The notes under the pieces: model-generated
The model's input: only the letters and a program-made list of their open reading frames with translations
What the model was told of the DNA's origin: nothing
Database searches by the model: none
Shown: positions 11,426-23,060 of the stretch, piece after piece
Numbering within the stretch: position 1 is the stretch's first letter
How the letters are laid out: each line of letters begins with the position of its first letter
Origin: Taenia hydatigena
Taxonomy: Eukaryota; Platyhelminthes; Cestoda; Cyclophyllidea; Taeniidae
DNA length: 64,000 nucleotides
Reading direction: 5' to 3'
Assembly: GCA_036345935.2 (NCBI GenBank)
Contig: JADWOT020001360.1
Coordinates: 1 to 64,000 of the forward strand
Made by a program: the position numbers and the translations under genes

Positions 11426-13179
11426 ATCGTGTAAATAAGATGAACCACGTTGCAACCATTCAAATGGTTGTTGCAGTTTCATTGGGCTTCATTAATAGAT
11501 CCAGATCTTGTAGATTCACTTATACTTGTTAACAAGTGAGTATGCTCTACGCATATTTGACAGCATTGTTGTTTGTGTTGTAGCCAATGCCAAATTATTG
11601 ATGTCTGGAAGCTGCAGATGTAAGTAAAGAACGCAATGGTTTAGTGAAATGAAGTTGTGAGGACTTTTCCCGGGATTAGATAACCATTGTTGCATAATTT
11701 ATATCTGAGCTGATTCAATTCATCTGCTGTCATTCGACCACACTCTCGTCTGCCTTCTTCATTGATGGATGAGAAGTGCTGATACACTCCTTTTCTGCAT
11801 CATAGGCGATGTGTTGTTAAGGTGGTTCAATTCGGAGTGGCCTGGGCAGGTGCATAAATGGATGTCGCAGAACATTCAAACCTTTAATTCGCATCACTTG
11901 GTCAGTTGTAGGTTTAATTTTATTTGACAAAGGGGTCGCGAATACAACTGTGAACATGAGGTGAAATTCTAACAAAACTTTATCATTATTAATGGAAAAA
12001 AAATCAACAAATGGGGTTTTGTGCATCCCAATCTGACTAAAAGGTGGATACATATTATTGCTACACATTGGCTGTCTTGCACAAAAGGACAAAAGCTAAG
12101 CTTACGCGATGAGGTAATGTGCAGGAGAAAGTTTCACCAGACTAGAGACTGCAAACAGCGAAAACTTTCGATACGACTAAACGTGAATGGGCACCTCAAG
12201 CAGTACCTTAAAAACGAAGCAAGAAGAAGAATTATGAACCTTAAATATACTGAGGAGTTAAGTTGAAGCAAGCAACATGATGGTTACAGTCCAGTCTTGT
12301 CTACATCATTAAAAGTGCAATTGTGTTTGAGGGATGAGGTTAAAGTACAAGTGAGCAGTTAGCCATAAACAAATGGATGAAAGGCAAGCAGACTCCATCA
12401 AAAAGTGGTCAGAAATAATGACTTAAAAGAAAGAGATGGGATTAAGTTACGTTGGTTTTGGCGGAGGCTGTCAAGGTGAGAGTGACAAAAGTGAGGCGAA
12501 AGTAGGCGGGATTCTTGAGTCGATGATTTGCAATGAACGAAAGGTAAACGCACGCGGGCACCTTCACCTATGTGCTAGACCGGTAGGGTAAATGGAGCAT
12601 GGTGAGGCACAATGTAGGTGTTAGGGCTTGATAATTATAAAGTGTTGGCTTGGCGTTATTCAATTGGCAAATGATGTTGGTGTAGGAGTTCAGAATGCTA
12701 TCAGAAGGTAGAAGAAACCGTTGATTGCCGGCGATGCATTTGGCCGACTTCGCATGCGCACGTCCACAGCCCTACAGTCAGTCGTGGTGGATGAACCAGA
12801 TCCAAATTAGTTTAAGATAGTTGGCATATAAGTAATGAGTTGAACTTGCCTAAAATCCGCAACCTCAAATCTAAAGCTCCTGACTTGATAAAAAATAGTC
12901 TCGATCAGACTAAATTCGCAGCGCATAGCGTTCCTACCTCTCCTGACTTAGCCGTAGTTCCTACCACACACTGCTCGAACTAGTGGCATCGTTCCGTTGG
13001 TATTTTAATTTCTTTACCTAGGTTTCCTTATCTAGATCGAAGTCTTAACACACGTAGATACCCTAACAAATTTAAAATCAGTTTGAAGACTGTTTATGCT
13101 GATCTGAACTACTCAGCGTCCCATATCCAAATCCACGCAAAACGTAAGCATACGAGATAGTCGAGTTCATTTCCTTTCC
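11426..13179. other. no recognised feature
   Basis: The frames here are short and overlap on both strands (for example 11817-12092 minus and 12021-12266 plus), with no motif, splice context or second copy in the window. I see no RNA gene or repeat that I can name. Confidence 0.5.
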
Positions 13180-13409
13180 ATTCAGGAGTTTTGACGCAGA
13201 GATGCCCCAAATGAGGCTGTTTGCTTGACAAGAGGCTGGCTGCTGTGACGGTACGGGTCACCGCGGTCGAGTGCTGAGGCACCAGACAATGAGGGGCACG
13301 GCTTTCGTGCGTCACATTGCCGACTCATCAGAAGCAGCAGATTTGTTAGGAGTGGTGGCTGAGGAATTGATGTTAACACCGGTCGTGCAATTCAGCAGAG
13401 AACCTTTGC
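13180..13409 (-). pseudogene. candidate degenerate serine-rich exon
   Basis: On the minus strand, an acceptor-like AATGTAG ends at 13410. The frame that follows reads KGSLLNCTTGVNINSSATTP, then NKSAASDESAM, and stops at 13312. One base later, another frame continues with CDARKPCPSLSGASALDRGD, then PYRHSSQPLVKQTASFGASL, before a stop near 13182. Ser/Thr-rich coding-like composition in both parts and locally raised GC suggest one exon broken by a frameshift. No family is recognised, and chance remains possible. Confidence 0.3.
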
Positions 13410-14666
13410 CTACATTTGTGAGGTAAAATAATTTTAATAAGTTGATGGATGCTATTGCGCATGTTGCTGATTATCAAAATGAACAGGAATTGCGACACCA
13501 CCTTTGGCAGGTAGATTAGTGAGGTGTTGTAGTTATTTAAGCAGATCTTTGCATGCCTTAGTGTCTCTAAGCATGATGATTGTCACCCATTTTAAAATTT
13601 CTCGCTTACCACTGAAACGTTGGAAAATTTTATTCGGTGAGTTCCGTTAAAGACTGTTGTAGACAAATTTATGTCAAGCCTATTGCCATATCAAGAGCAT
13701 ATCCGCACACACAAGTGAGCATGCGGCGGATTAATAAAGCTTGAAGTATCCCGTTTTAAGGTTTAATTGAATCGCAAGAATGGGTATAGTAGAATTTATC
13801 CATCGAGCAAGCACATATGCACTCAATAAGCACAGGCAGGTTCGGTGGAACCCCACTGTTAAAGTCAGGAAAAAGACAAAGCACGGTTAATGTTTCCTCA
13901 TCCTCGCTTCCATGACAGCCATCTGATGAATGTGTTGTTTGCCATTTATCACAGCTAAAATACTAAATACTTATTGCAAATGCAGCTATCTTGCATAAAA
14001 ACACTGACAGAAATAGATTGCAGTCACGAAGCAGGGCGACACATAAAAGTCCTAGTCTAAAACCGAATCCGAGCACATTTTACGTTCTACTCGGAGTCTG
14101 TGATTTCATTTGCATGTGACGAGCATAAGTGCTTAATTGCGACTTCCAGTATACATTCTTCGATATTTTGTCGGTATTTGAACCTCGTCATCTCCATAGA
14201 CCCTATCTTTTTCTCTTTTATATCTTTACCGAAGCCCATTTATTCGCCCCTTTGTCACCCCTACCACCAAAATTCCTTTGTCTCATTTTTGGTGTGCTAA
14301 CGATGGCGTACTTTGGTTGTACTTTAGGAACAACGCAAAATTACTGACTTTTCAGCTGATATAACACTCAGAATATGCAACTTACTTGACGCGTAGAATC
14401 TGGTAAAGATCCGCATCACCATTCCCAACTGGAAATAGATAACTTTACATCAAACATCCATCCTTCCTCACTTCCTTCTTCGCCTCACCTCCACCTATCC
14501 ACCACAGCGAAAATTCCCTTGATGCCCTGGAATCCATGCTTGAACTCATTCCACATCACGGCATTTCGTGATTGATTGCATGCAACGTTACTCCATGCTG
14601 CCCTTTAATCAGCTGGACGAGTTGCACTATTTTAACTACTTGGTATGAGAAGGGCGATAAATTGAC
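13410..14666. other. no recognised feature
   Basis: This is mixed-composition sequence with no gene I can support. Part of it, near 14200-14300, is pyrimidine-rich. The short overlapping frames at 14100-14347 look like chance openings. Confidence 0.5.
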
Positions 14667-14770
14667 CCGCAGTATGCATAGAACCACAAGACCACCTACG
14701 ATGATGCAAACAACAGCAATCGCGTGCTGATTTAATGAACGGGTTTTGCTAGTTACAATTGCATTGGCGC
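14667..14770 (-). CDS. candidate single-pass transmembrane exon
   Basis: On the minus strand, an acceptor (TTTATGTAG, ending at 14771) precedes a frame ANAIVTSKTRSLNQH. This is followed by a textbook membrane helix, AIAVVCIIVGGLVVLCIL. A GT-containing donor-like site (CTGCGG/GTCAAT) comes directly after the helix. The 104-bp size and the layout of extracellular stub, helix and exon end resemble membrane-anchor exons of cadherin- or immunoglobulin-type receptors, but nothing identifies the family. The enclosing open frame is 14556-14819. No flanking exons were found. Confidence 0.4.
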
Positions 14771-14855
14771 CTACATAAATATAGCTTGTGAGCAAATTAA
14801 AAGGAATTAGGAACTGCACGATCGCCTCGACGAGTGAAAAACGGTATTCTTATAG

Positions 14856-15000
14856 AGTGACGGGAGCTTTGGGTGGCTGTGATTGCAGCACAATTACATT
14901 GATGGCCGAATCGGCGCAAGTCGGTCCTATCTCTGTGGCAGTCGCCATATATACGGTGTTTCCTAATTTCTGTCTCCTCGAGTGGAGGCATTAAATTGCC
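14856..15000 (+). pseudogene. papain-family (cathepsin L-like) protease exon relic
   Basis: After an acceptor-like TTCTTATAG (ending 14855) the frame reads VTGALGGCDC, then LMAESAQVGPISVAVAIYTVF. The AxVGPISVAV motif is characteristic of the segment upstream of the active-site His in papain-family (C1A) proteases, where GPISVAIDA and then FxFYxxGIY are usual. Here FPNFC continues as LLEWRH and stop, while the neighbouring frame reads SSSGGI at 14976-14993, so a frameshift seems to hide the expected SGGI motif. Active-site Cys and His regions are not present nearby. This looks like an isolated, broken exon. Confidence 0.4.
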
Positions 15001-15479
15001 TTCAGCACATTGCTTATTGCCATTGAACGGGTTTCATCGCCACCCCACCTCCAACTGATTTCTCTGAGATTAACGGCAATGCATCACAACTTCTTACGAG
15101 TGGAGTATAATTTGCAGCGAGCAACTTGAGCATCTGCAGGTGGCAGCTTTCTGTCACGCCCACACTGTCATTGAGGTAGTCCTGATTTAAAGCCTGAAGT
15201 TCATGCATTTTAAGAGTAGCTGCACTGAGCTAAGCGGCAATGATAGCAGTTTGTTCCATCTAGCGAATCGGCATCCATCAATTAAGGTGAGTCTCAATCT
15301 GGCCATGACTCCTGTTAATTCGCTTTCTCAATGAAATGGACTGCATCGAGCTGATGGCACCTGATCGTGTTATCACCTAATTTTGCTTAGGTCATTGGGA
15401 CATTGAAGTTACTAGCGTGCTAATTGGCCTGAAAGTTTTTAAATGCTTATTCAAGAGGCCAAACGCAGTCTTAGAGGTA
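15001..15479. other. no recognised feature
   Basis: No gene or repeat recognised between the protease relic and the R1 fragment. Confidence 0.45.
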
Positions 15480-15790
15480 AGGGACAATCTACGTTGTAAA
15501 GTTCTTTTGAATCACTATGGCCTGTACTATTTAATAGCTATACATGGCCCTTATTCAAAGTGAAGGGGACGAGATATCCCGAGTGTGCTATTTAGGCACC
15601 ACTTTCGCTGCCGACCTTCCAAGCATCAATCGATTGGGTTTGCCTTCTAGTCTTTCACCTGGATAATCCGATCCAAGTGCCAAGCCAATAACGAGGTGGT
15701 GAGTGGAGGAGACGCACTACTCTACTAATGGTTACTGGGTATCTAGTAAGTGAGCAGGATCCCCTTGAGTGCGTATGCAATAGAACCATA
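15480..15790 (+). repeat. dispersed repeat R1, fragment g
   Basis: Aligns with R1e around 50060-50300: GTGAAGGGGACGAGATATCC here versus GTGAGAGGGACAAGACATTC there, then AAGTGCCAAGCCAATAACGA versus AAGTGCCAGGTCAATAATGA. It also aligns with the GGTGGGTGGAGGAG part of R1b near 38920. The segment carrying the 16-bp palindrome is not included in this fragment. Confidence 0.65.
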
Positions 15791-16384
15791 CGTTCCGCAA
15801 TCAGTGCACTTAAGCATCGAAACGTGAAGCAAACAGCAACGATAGTAGATTTAATTATGCGTTTTTAATCTGCTCTTAGGAACACAGAGAGAATAGGTCT
15901 GGTAAATGCAGTCGACATGTGGTCAAAGTAGCAAACTTCTCGACACTCCTTATTTTCAAATAGTTGCTTGACCATAAAGGTTTTAACGCTATGATGACCA
16001 AACTACCCAAAGACAGGAAGCGAGGCAGTGCAAAATGAATCTATCTCGGTTCTGATCAAACATTTACAGTCCACATCTCACCTGCAAGTAGGTTAACATC
16101 TCTCAATTTTTGCATTATATGAATGCGCATACTTCGCCTTCCAGTTTAATTTGCGCCTTTCCTTCACAGCCATCCTCTAAGTACCTCAGTACAAATTTTT
16201 GATGTGGCGTTCTCTTTAATTGGGTAGATGGTAGGCTATAAAGAGCACTACGGAATGGTCAGGTATGGTGGCCACGAATAGCGAATGTTTAAGTTGGCTT
16301 TATAATGTAGCTTAACAAATGTCTGGGCGATGTATTACTGCTTTTAAAATAAACATATTCTTACGAAAAACAAAAATTTTTCAC
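15791..16384. other. no recognised feature
   Basis: No gene or repeat recognised. Confidence 0.45.
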
Positions 16385-16660
16385 TTGAGTTCGCGGCAAT
16401 CAACTCAACAACTGACTAAATTCTAGACGACAGCCGAAGTAGAAATAACAAGCCACTGAGTTGCTGAGGATAAACACGTCATCTCCCACAGCTCGCAGTC
16501 TGTGGTTTCACAGGACCCACACACAAATCCCTCACGAGTAATTTTGACTCAGTTGTTGAGTGATGGAGAGATAATTGGATTGCATTTCGACAAATAGCAA
16601 GGTTAGCCGTTTCGCTGCGGATGAGGGAATGCAACAATTTATGTGAGTCCCTTATAGCCT
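16385..16660 (+). repeat. short dispersed repeat R6, copy a
   Basis: Direct repeat of 35790-36095. The best-conserved part is ACCCACACACAAA, then TCACGAGTAATTTTGACT (16539 here, 35973 in the other copy), then GATTGGATTG. The minus-strand frames through both copies share VGxxKPQT but diverge quickly, so I do not call a gene. Confidence 0.7.
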
Positions 16661-16679
16661 GACCGCAAGTTGGTTGAAT

Positions 16680-17495
16680 TCCAAAATAATAAATATTCTT
16701 TATTTCTTTCTTCCCTACTTCCTCTTTTTCCTCATGCACCTTCTTTTATTCTCTTCTTTTCTTATTATTTGTATGCAGTGGTTGTAAAAGAAAATGGAAG
16801 GCTTCCTTCCTTCCTCCCCCTCCTCCCCTTTCACTTCCATGGTTGTACTCCGTACCACACTGCGATGCCGCAGATAAATCTTTCAACGCATCTCGTTTTT
16901 AAAATAAAGAACCAAAATATTTTTTAAAGGCAGGTCAAACAATTACTCTCTTCCTCATTCATGCATTTAGTTCTATCAAATGCTCCTTCACTTTTCCCTT
17001 TCGTCGTTTTTCCTACCAACGCATACATATATATGAGACATATATCTTCCTTCACTTTTTCCTTACCTCTCTTCCACCCTCCAACTCAAATCTATTGCAT
17101 ATAAAACATTGCTTTTATTCTAATCTCTCTTTTTGCCCTTCTTGTTTCCTTTTATTTTAATCCCCTTCGTAAGTGACAGGCGGTCATTTATTTACCTTTC
17201 TACTTTCATTTATTGTTCGCGCATAGTTTTCTTCTACTCCTTTTCATAACTTTACTCCAGATACTGTTATTTCAAGTCTCACGCATGCATGCATATATAC
17301 ATCAATGCCTTTTCCTTCTCATCCCATCATCCAACATTCCCTCCTCCTCTCCTTTCTTCCCCTCTCTGCCCTCATCGCAGCGCATTCATTTTCTGCTTCA
17401 TTCGTTTAACCGTCGTAAACGTCTAGTTCTCCTCCTCCACTTTTATACTTTCCTTCTTCTAAACTCTTTCTTTCCTCCATTCATTCACCTATAAT
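16680..17495. other. strongly pyrimidine-rich tract
   Basis: For about 800 bp the plus strand is dominated by C and T (many TTCCTTCC, CTCCTCC and TTTTCTT runs). The open plus-strand frames 16670-16927 and 17213-17494 come from this skew (Phe/Leu/Ser/Pro-rich) and are not credible genes. The last 95 bp (about 17400-17495) are inverted relative to 18757-18855. Confidence 0.7.
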
Positions 17496-17504
17496 GATAA
17501 TAAC

Positions 17505-17797
17505 AGCAGTCATAATAATGGCATAGACAACGACTGGATTTGCAATGTTTGGCTGTCCAATCACGTAGGTTGATTGTGTGTAGGGATTACACAGCTCCGG
17601 ATTTCGGTTATCGCAGCCCTTATGTTTTGACAAGGGCGACGAGGCGGACGTCGTGATCGCACCATCTTTGGATAGATGGAGGAAAAGGAAGCAGTGTATT
17701 TACAGTGAGATGTAATCAGTCTAGCCACTCGCACTGGGCTTGAATCGCACAAAGCCTGACATCGTTGCCACACAGAACACCTGTGTTGGCATCTCAA
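17505..17797 (-). pseudogene. R5 exon-like copy a with hydrophobic C-terminus
   Basis: The reverse complement aligns with 26470-26740. The upstream part is open as SSPVRVARLITSHCKY (the other copy has SSPLRVIGLTTSHCQH), followed by RRPPRRPCQN (the other has RRPPIRLCQN). An insertion of roughly 40 bp then shifts frame. Downstream the conserved frame resumes as TQSTYVIGQPNIANPVVVYA, then IIMTAVIIIIGE and stop. The tail would be a membrane segment. The family is unknown. The disruption makes a pseudogene likely. Confidence 0.4.
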
Positions 17798-17889
17798 GCC
17801 AACTGCGGGTTCGCTTCATCAGTCGCTTACTTTGCTCGCCTTTTCTTATTCTTTTAATCCTTTCTTTCAAATTCCATTAATCATGTCTC

Positions 17890-18410
17890 CATGTGATCCG
17901 GTCCGATTTATTTAACTTGGTTTAAGCGGATAATAACTCACAGCGTCAAGATGTTCAAGTTTTGGTTAACACAACATTAAAAATATGCAAACTCCTTGAT
18001 GCCTTGAATTTGGTTAGACACTATATGAGCATTAAAATAAGGAATTGGAATATTGCAAAGTGTACATGTTCAAATAGCACGCATGCATTACCCACACGGC
18101 AAATAACGATGGTGGAAAGCTCTGGGATTGCGATCATAATCAAGCGCAGATAACGGGCGTATGTTTGCAAGTTCCGTTTACCTTACAGCTAACCCTTCTT
18201 ATTTTAGCTGGTCACAGTATTCGATTTGCATCACGCATGTGGGTGGGTAGTACGATGGAATGAGCTGTGCCTTGACCATGACTTACATTGGAGCCGCTAC
18301 CACGCAGTCAGTTCTTCCATACTACCAGCTGAGCATTTGTCCCTTAGCATTAATTCAAAGTTCGGGTGGTCGGAGTGAAGGATCCATGAGCATAGTCGCC
18401 TATGTCCCAT
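17890..18410 (+). repeat. R3, copy b (internally deleted)
   Basis: Starts at the AATAAGGAATTGGAAT landmark (18035) and flanking sequence, continues through the TTTACCTTACAGCTAACCCTT and CACAGTATTCGAT landmarks, then jumps at about 18218 to the GCATGTGGGT...GAGCTGTGCCTTG segment that lies 550-600 bp further on in copies a and d. The deletion removes the minus-strand conserved frame. It follows R5a. Confidence 0.75.
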
Positions 18411-18479
18411 ATGCTGCTAGCGCTAGTTCGGTTTCACATTATAATGCTCTCAGTCAGGGACCCCTACAACTACTACTGC

Positions 18480-18860
18480 GAGAGTGTAAGAGAAGGTAAG
18501 TGATATGTCTAGTGTACGAGTAAAGGAGGCGCAAATTAAAGAATGAGATTAGAATTTTGTGAAAGAAAAGGCAATTAAATGAGAAAATGCAAAAAAGGCA
18601 AATATAAGGAAGTAAATAGAGGTGTGAGCAGCACAGACTACCCGGCTGGCAGTCCCGATTTCTCCCTTGTTGTTGCTATCCGGTGCATGTGTGACAATAA
18701 AGGAGGGGAAAATAGGGGTGGTAAATAGGGAAAAGAAGGTTAGAAGACTTCTGCAGTGTATAGGTGAATGAATGGAGGAAATAAGGTGTTAGGAACAAGA
18801 AGAGCAAAAAGTGGAATAGGAGGAGAAGAACGTCTACGACGATTGAATGAAAGAAAGCTC
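18480..18860. other. purine-rich tract with an arm inverted to 17400-17495
   Basis: The plus strand is A/G-rich, the mirror of the pyrimidine tract 1 kb upstream. About 18757-18855 is the reverse complement of 17400-17495: TATAGGTGAATGAATGGAGG is shared exactly, then GAAAGTGGAGGAGGAGAAC-like and GTCTACGACG-like parts. The two tracts could form a large inverted structure around R5a and R3b. Confidence 0.65.
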
Positions 18861-18889
18861 AAATGACTTGTTACTGTGTACAAACTTTG

Positions 18890-19270
18890 CTGTATCCAAA
18901 TCTTGGAAGTGATAGATTTTAGTTAATTGGTCCATATGTTATTGCATATGAGGTGGCATTCATGAGTTACAAGTCCGTATCACCCTATTTAAATCTTGGC
19001 AATCCCTAAGTGATCTAAAATTTAAGCTGGAAAAGGAACAACTGTGAACAAACGGAATCCTTGGCGGTGTTAGCCATTTCGTCCAATCACACGCTTCCGG
19101 GTTTCCAAGTGATCGTTAGTCATTATTTGGTCATAAAAGTGAAAAGACAAACCTTGCGAATCATGCATGTATTTATTTCCTGATAAGCCTAGATGGTCCG
19201 AATTTAAGCTGGAATAGAATCAACTGCGACCGAATAGGATCCCTAACGTTATTAGCCATTTTGAGAATCT
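18890..19270. repeat. two-copy tandem repeat, unit about 185 bp
   Basis: The segment AATTTAAGCTGGAAAAGGAA at 19019 recurs as AATTTAAGCTGGAATAGAAT at 19202. Matching flanks follow: GGAATCCTTGGCGGTGTTAG versus GGATCCCTAACGTTATTAGC, both ending in AGCCATTT. An upstream AAGTGAT...TTGGTC match (18907 versus 19106) extends the unit. It is diverged and so probably old. Confidence 0.6.
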
Positions 19271-20649
19271 CCGGTACTTCATCTCAAGTAACTAAGTTAG
19301 TGCCGACGTCGTATGCCCTGTTGACTCTGGAGAAATGCTGCATAATTTGCGGTCATGAGGAGGTCTCGAAACAGTAGTACCTCTAAACTGTCCTTAAGCT
19401 ATCAGACCTTTGCCGGACACCCTAATGATTCGGTGTTGATATTGACGTTGCTTTTAGCACTGGCAGGAAATCGTCTATCCAAAATGACAGCCGTTCTCGA
19501 CGGTAATAAAGGCACTGGAAGGCACAAAGGCAATGAAGGTAAATCAACTGCTGCACAGTTGCGCTTGTTTAGGGTGCAAAGCACACCCTTGCATCTGCAT
19601 TTCCATGACTGAACGCGTAGCTCGTGCCTGATATACGCCCATAACTACACGCCGGTGGAAGATTTCCTAAATCTTTGCAATGCTTGCAATTGCATTTAGA
19701 CGCCTCCTTTCCATGCTTTTTTAAGACTGCTAAAGCAGGTAGATAATTGCGAAAGATATCAGTGCACGATTTGACAGATGTGTGGATTAAGTGGCAGTAG
19801 TCGTTAACCTCGCAGCGAGCTCTTTATTTCATAGGTATCGTGTAAAATGCAGCCACTTGAATGTCGCAAATGCAGCAAAGTTAAACTGCTTCCCTTTGTC
19901 TGCCCATTTCAGCTGCCTTGATCCAAGACAGTGCATGCACTAGTGAGGTTTTGCATCCTAACATTCTCCGTCTCAATGACGGCCACATATCAACGCAGTT
20001 GATCCCAATACATCGCTCTTAGTCCATTCTGAAAACGAATGTTCAGCACATCGGAAACTATCGTAAAATTCACACGGGAAATTTTTCTGCGAGAACCATT
20101 AACAAAACCACTAACTGCTACTTGGAATCTTGTAACTTGATGCCTTTTATCCACTTGAGGCATTTATTTTCCAAATAGCTCTACGACAGTGCTGCAACAA
20201 ACCCGTGGAATTTTAATGATTTCGAGCAAAAATGGTCACTTTCGTATTGACAAGACCTCATGAGCAGCTTCACAAAAGCTTAAATCAGGGTGACGCCTGA
20301 TTCTTAAGGAGTGGGGTTGGGAAGTTTATGATTGTCTCACTAGTTATTGGCGCATAGGTGACTACTTTAACACGCAAGTAGAGCTTCCGATTACATGCTT
20401 TCCCCATCTCTACCTCACGCGCAGCCCATTTCCCTTATCCTTAACTCTTTCCATTGCTTTTAACTACACTCGATTGCACGAACGCGCCTACAATCCTTGA
20501 GAGGGATAAGTACACTGAACACGTGAGAGGGAGATTTCTTCTCATTAAGCATGTACAAGCGACAGAATCAAAAAATGGAACAAGTTGAGATAAGGGAAGG
20601 CAGAAAGAGAGAAAAGAAGTGGCACGATAAATAGATGCGAGAAAGAGGG
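19271..20649. other. no recognised feature
   Basis: Contains an 85-codon plus frame (19355-19612) overlapped by an antisense frame. Neither shows a motif or second copy. The section 20520-20690 is purine-rich on the plus strand. Confidence 0.45.
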
Positions 20650-20940
20650 GATGCCGAAGAAAGGGAAGTAAATAGAGCCTCTACTAATGCCAGTGAAATT
20701 CCAGGTCTCATCCTACTCTTCCGCTTGTTTAATCGGTCACCCGCAAAATCACCTTGGTCAAAAAGTGGAACTTAAGAGTCCAAGTCTGGCTAACCCTCCT
20801 AACCACACAGGCTCTAACTCTTTACTATTCCAGCATCGACCAATTCGAAGTGTTTGCGACCGGCACTATAATGGGACTAAAGCTAATACCTGATTTCATC
20901 CATAGAGTGAGCTATACGACAGTAATCCATCTCGCATCCA
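20650..20940 (+). repeat. inverted repeat pair R4, copy a
   Basis: Reverse-complement match to 30560-30810. Shared landmarks are AGAGCCTCT (20670), CCAGGTCTCAT, and the GGTCAAAAAGTGGAACTTA segment (20756). The plus frame here reads GQKVELKSPSLANPPN. The minus frame of copy b reads GQKVELMSPSLPTPLN, so a short frame is shared, but it decays within about 20 residues. Confidence 0.7.
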
Positions 20941-22394
20941 CCTAGACGCATACCGCCTCCTTCGCAAGAAGAATTAAACTGTCTGGTTGAGGGACTGATT
21001 GCAGGAACAGCGAATGCCGCAAAGTCTACTGTGGCGCAATGGTCGAAAGTTGTGTCACGCTTTCGTGACGTGGTCCAGTATTGTTATTGGCATTGGAAGG
21101 TAATGCTTGTGGAAGGGTTGTGCACTCATACTACTCACCTAGGCTTCATCGCCTTCATGCACACCCACGCCGTTAGTAGACGTATTGGATTGTCGATCGT
21201 ACCCACTTCACGATATACAATGCAAGTCACTCACTCACAAGATATTCCCTGTCCTCCGGATAATTCCGAGGTCACCAATATAAGATGCCCGAGGAGTGTG
21301 GGCCATTTCACCAAAATAGTTTCCCCTATCAATCAAGTTCAGCGTTGCGAATCGCCTTCTTGTGACAAAACGAACGTACACCACCACTGCTTGGGAGGCT
21401 AATAATGCATGCCCAGTTTTCAAACTTGCCCATGGTTCGGTTTAACCAAATAATTGTGTTTAGAAATCCAAATCCTTGGTAGTGTTGGCAATACTTATGT
21501 ATCTTTAGAGAAAGTAGAGAGGACAGCATGGTTTCTGACACCTTACTGTGCCAGTGAATGAACCCCTGAGAGCTGCTGCTCAGTTGGGAGTTTAGCTGTT
21601 TCGGTGGATGGTTCTGCCAGTCAGTCATTTATCCATTAACCGGACTGCTCATTTAAACCGGACTAGCTGGCCATAAAATGTGACCGTAACTGCTGATAAG
21701 CCAGGCACTGCCAACATGCGTCACATCTTACAGGTAATTATGCATGGGGAATATGGAAGCACAATGAAGTGGTCAGCTATCGCGCTCTTAACTCTCACTT
21801 ACACCGCTAATGAACATGCTCGCTTGATGGTGTGATAGCATGGTAGCAAGATGGCGTATAGACTCCAAAATAATTTTCGAATGGAGCATGCAACACTTAC
21901 ATGGGCAGCTGGGCCAAGTACATGTTAAAATATTGGACGCCTCAAGCAAAAGCATCTGGCAAACCCACTCACACAGGCTTATCAGTTTCCTGCAAATGTT
22001 GTGTGTCACCCTGTTTGCGTTAAAAAACTAGCTTCATGGTAATTAAACTTATCTCACCCATAACCTCAGTGATTCCAGAAGGATGTGAAGAGCACAAGAG
22101 ACTAGATCGATTAGGCCTTATTCTTTAGTCAGTTGGTTTTAGACACAGATGATTTAAAAGAGTGCAAAAGTAATGGTCCTAATATCAAATGTTCAATAAC
22201 CCACGCACCACCTTTCGCATCTCACTGACACTCATAATTTGGGGTTGGCTTTAGCCCTGACTTGAAGTCTGATGATGATTGCGACTGCAAATCATAACTC
22301 GTAACACTCGCCGATCTTAATTTGACGCTCTCTCATTTGCAAAACATTGAGGGAGCGTAAAGTTAGTCACCAGGAGGCAAAATCAACGTTATCT

Positions 22395-22640
22395 CACTTT
22401 GGAATCTACATTTCGCAGTCTTTAACGTGAATTCAACATGTATACCGACCAGTGAAAGCGGTGTGTCGATTCACAATTCAAATTCGGTGTTGGGAAGTAA
22501 GCAGCCAGGAATGAGGCAGGAAATATGGGTCTCGGTGTCTGCGAGTGCACGTCTCCAGAAGCCACGAGTGTGACTATGCGATCCGCAGGAAAGCAAACGA
22601 AGTCAGGAATGTCTAGTCGGAAAAACAAGCATTCTTTCTG
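22395..22640 (-). pseudogene. second conserved exon-like frame of the BRCT block, copy B
   Basis: Minus-strand frame DIPDFVCFPADRIV, then SGDVHSQTPRPIF and CESTHRF, matching block A and C counterparts. One base is missing after THRF relative to A and C, so the frame leaves the conserved path (HWSVYMLNSR and stop), while the other frame keeps LVGIHVEFTLKTAKCRF. A broken exon relic; the family is unknown. Confidence 0.4.
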
Positions 22641-23060
22641 ACCGACTAATTAAGTCATATAATGTCAGCGAACAGCCTTTGCTGCATCAAATATGCATCT
22701 CAAAATCATTAGTACCTAAAAATTCTTGTTCTCGTACTCAGTGGTTAAATGTTGAGAGAATTGCATCATTATAGTCCGTAAAATGCGAGCTAATGTATTT
22801 TTATAGCCTCATAATTCCAAATCTCTTTTATTTTGTTCCCAATCCACCCACTGCATCCATAATAAGTGTAGGTCTTCTCAAGTATCATTACATATTGTTT
22901 ATTGCGAAAGCTTTCCAACATTATACTAAATGTCGTCATAGACGGGTTAATCATTAAATGTATGAGTGCGTGAAGCGCCACTCCTCCATATGACATGCAG
23001 ATAGGCCCACTGTACCATCTCCACCAAATTGATCGTCCAATTGTTTTGCCACCTGTTGCA

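Noticed and set aside
17213..17494. 93-codon hydrophobic plus frame
   Set aside because: Product of the C/T-rich tract; leucine/phenylalanine/serine-rich low complexity.
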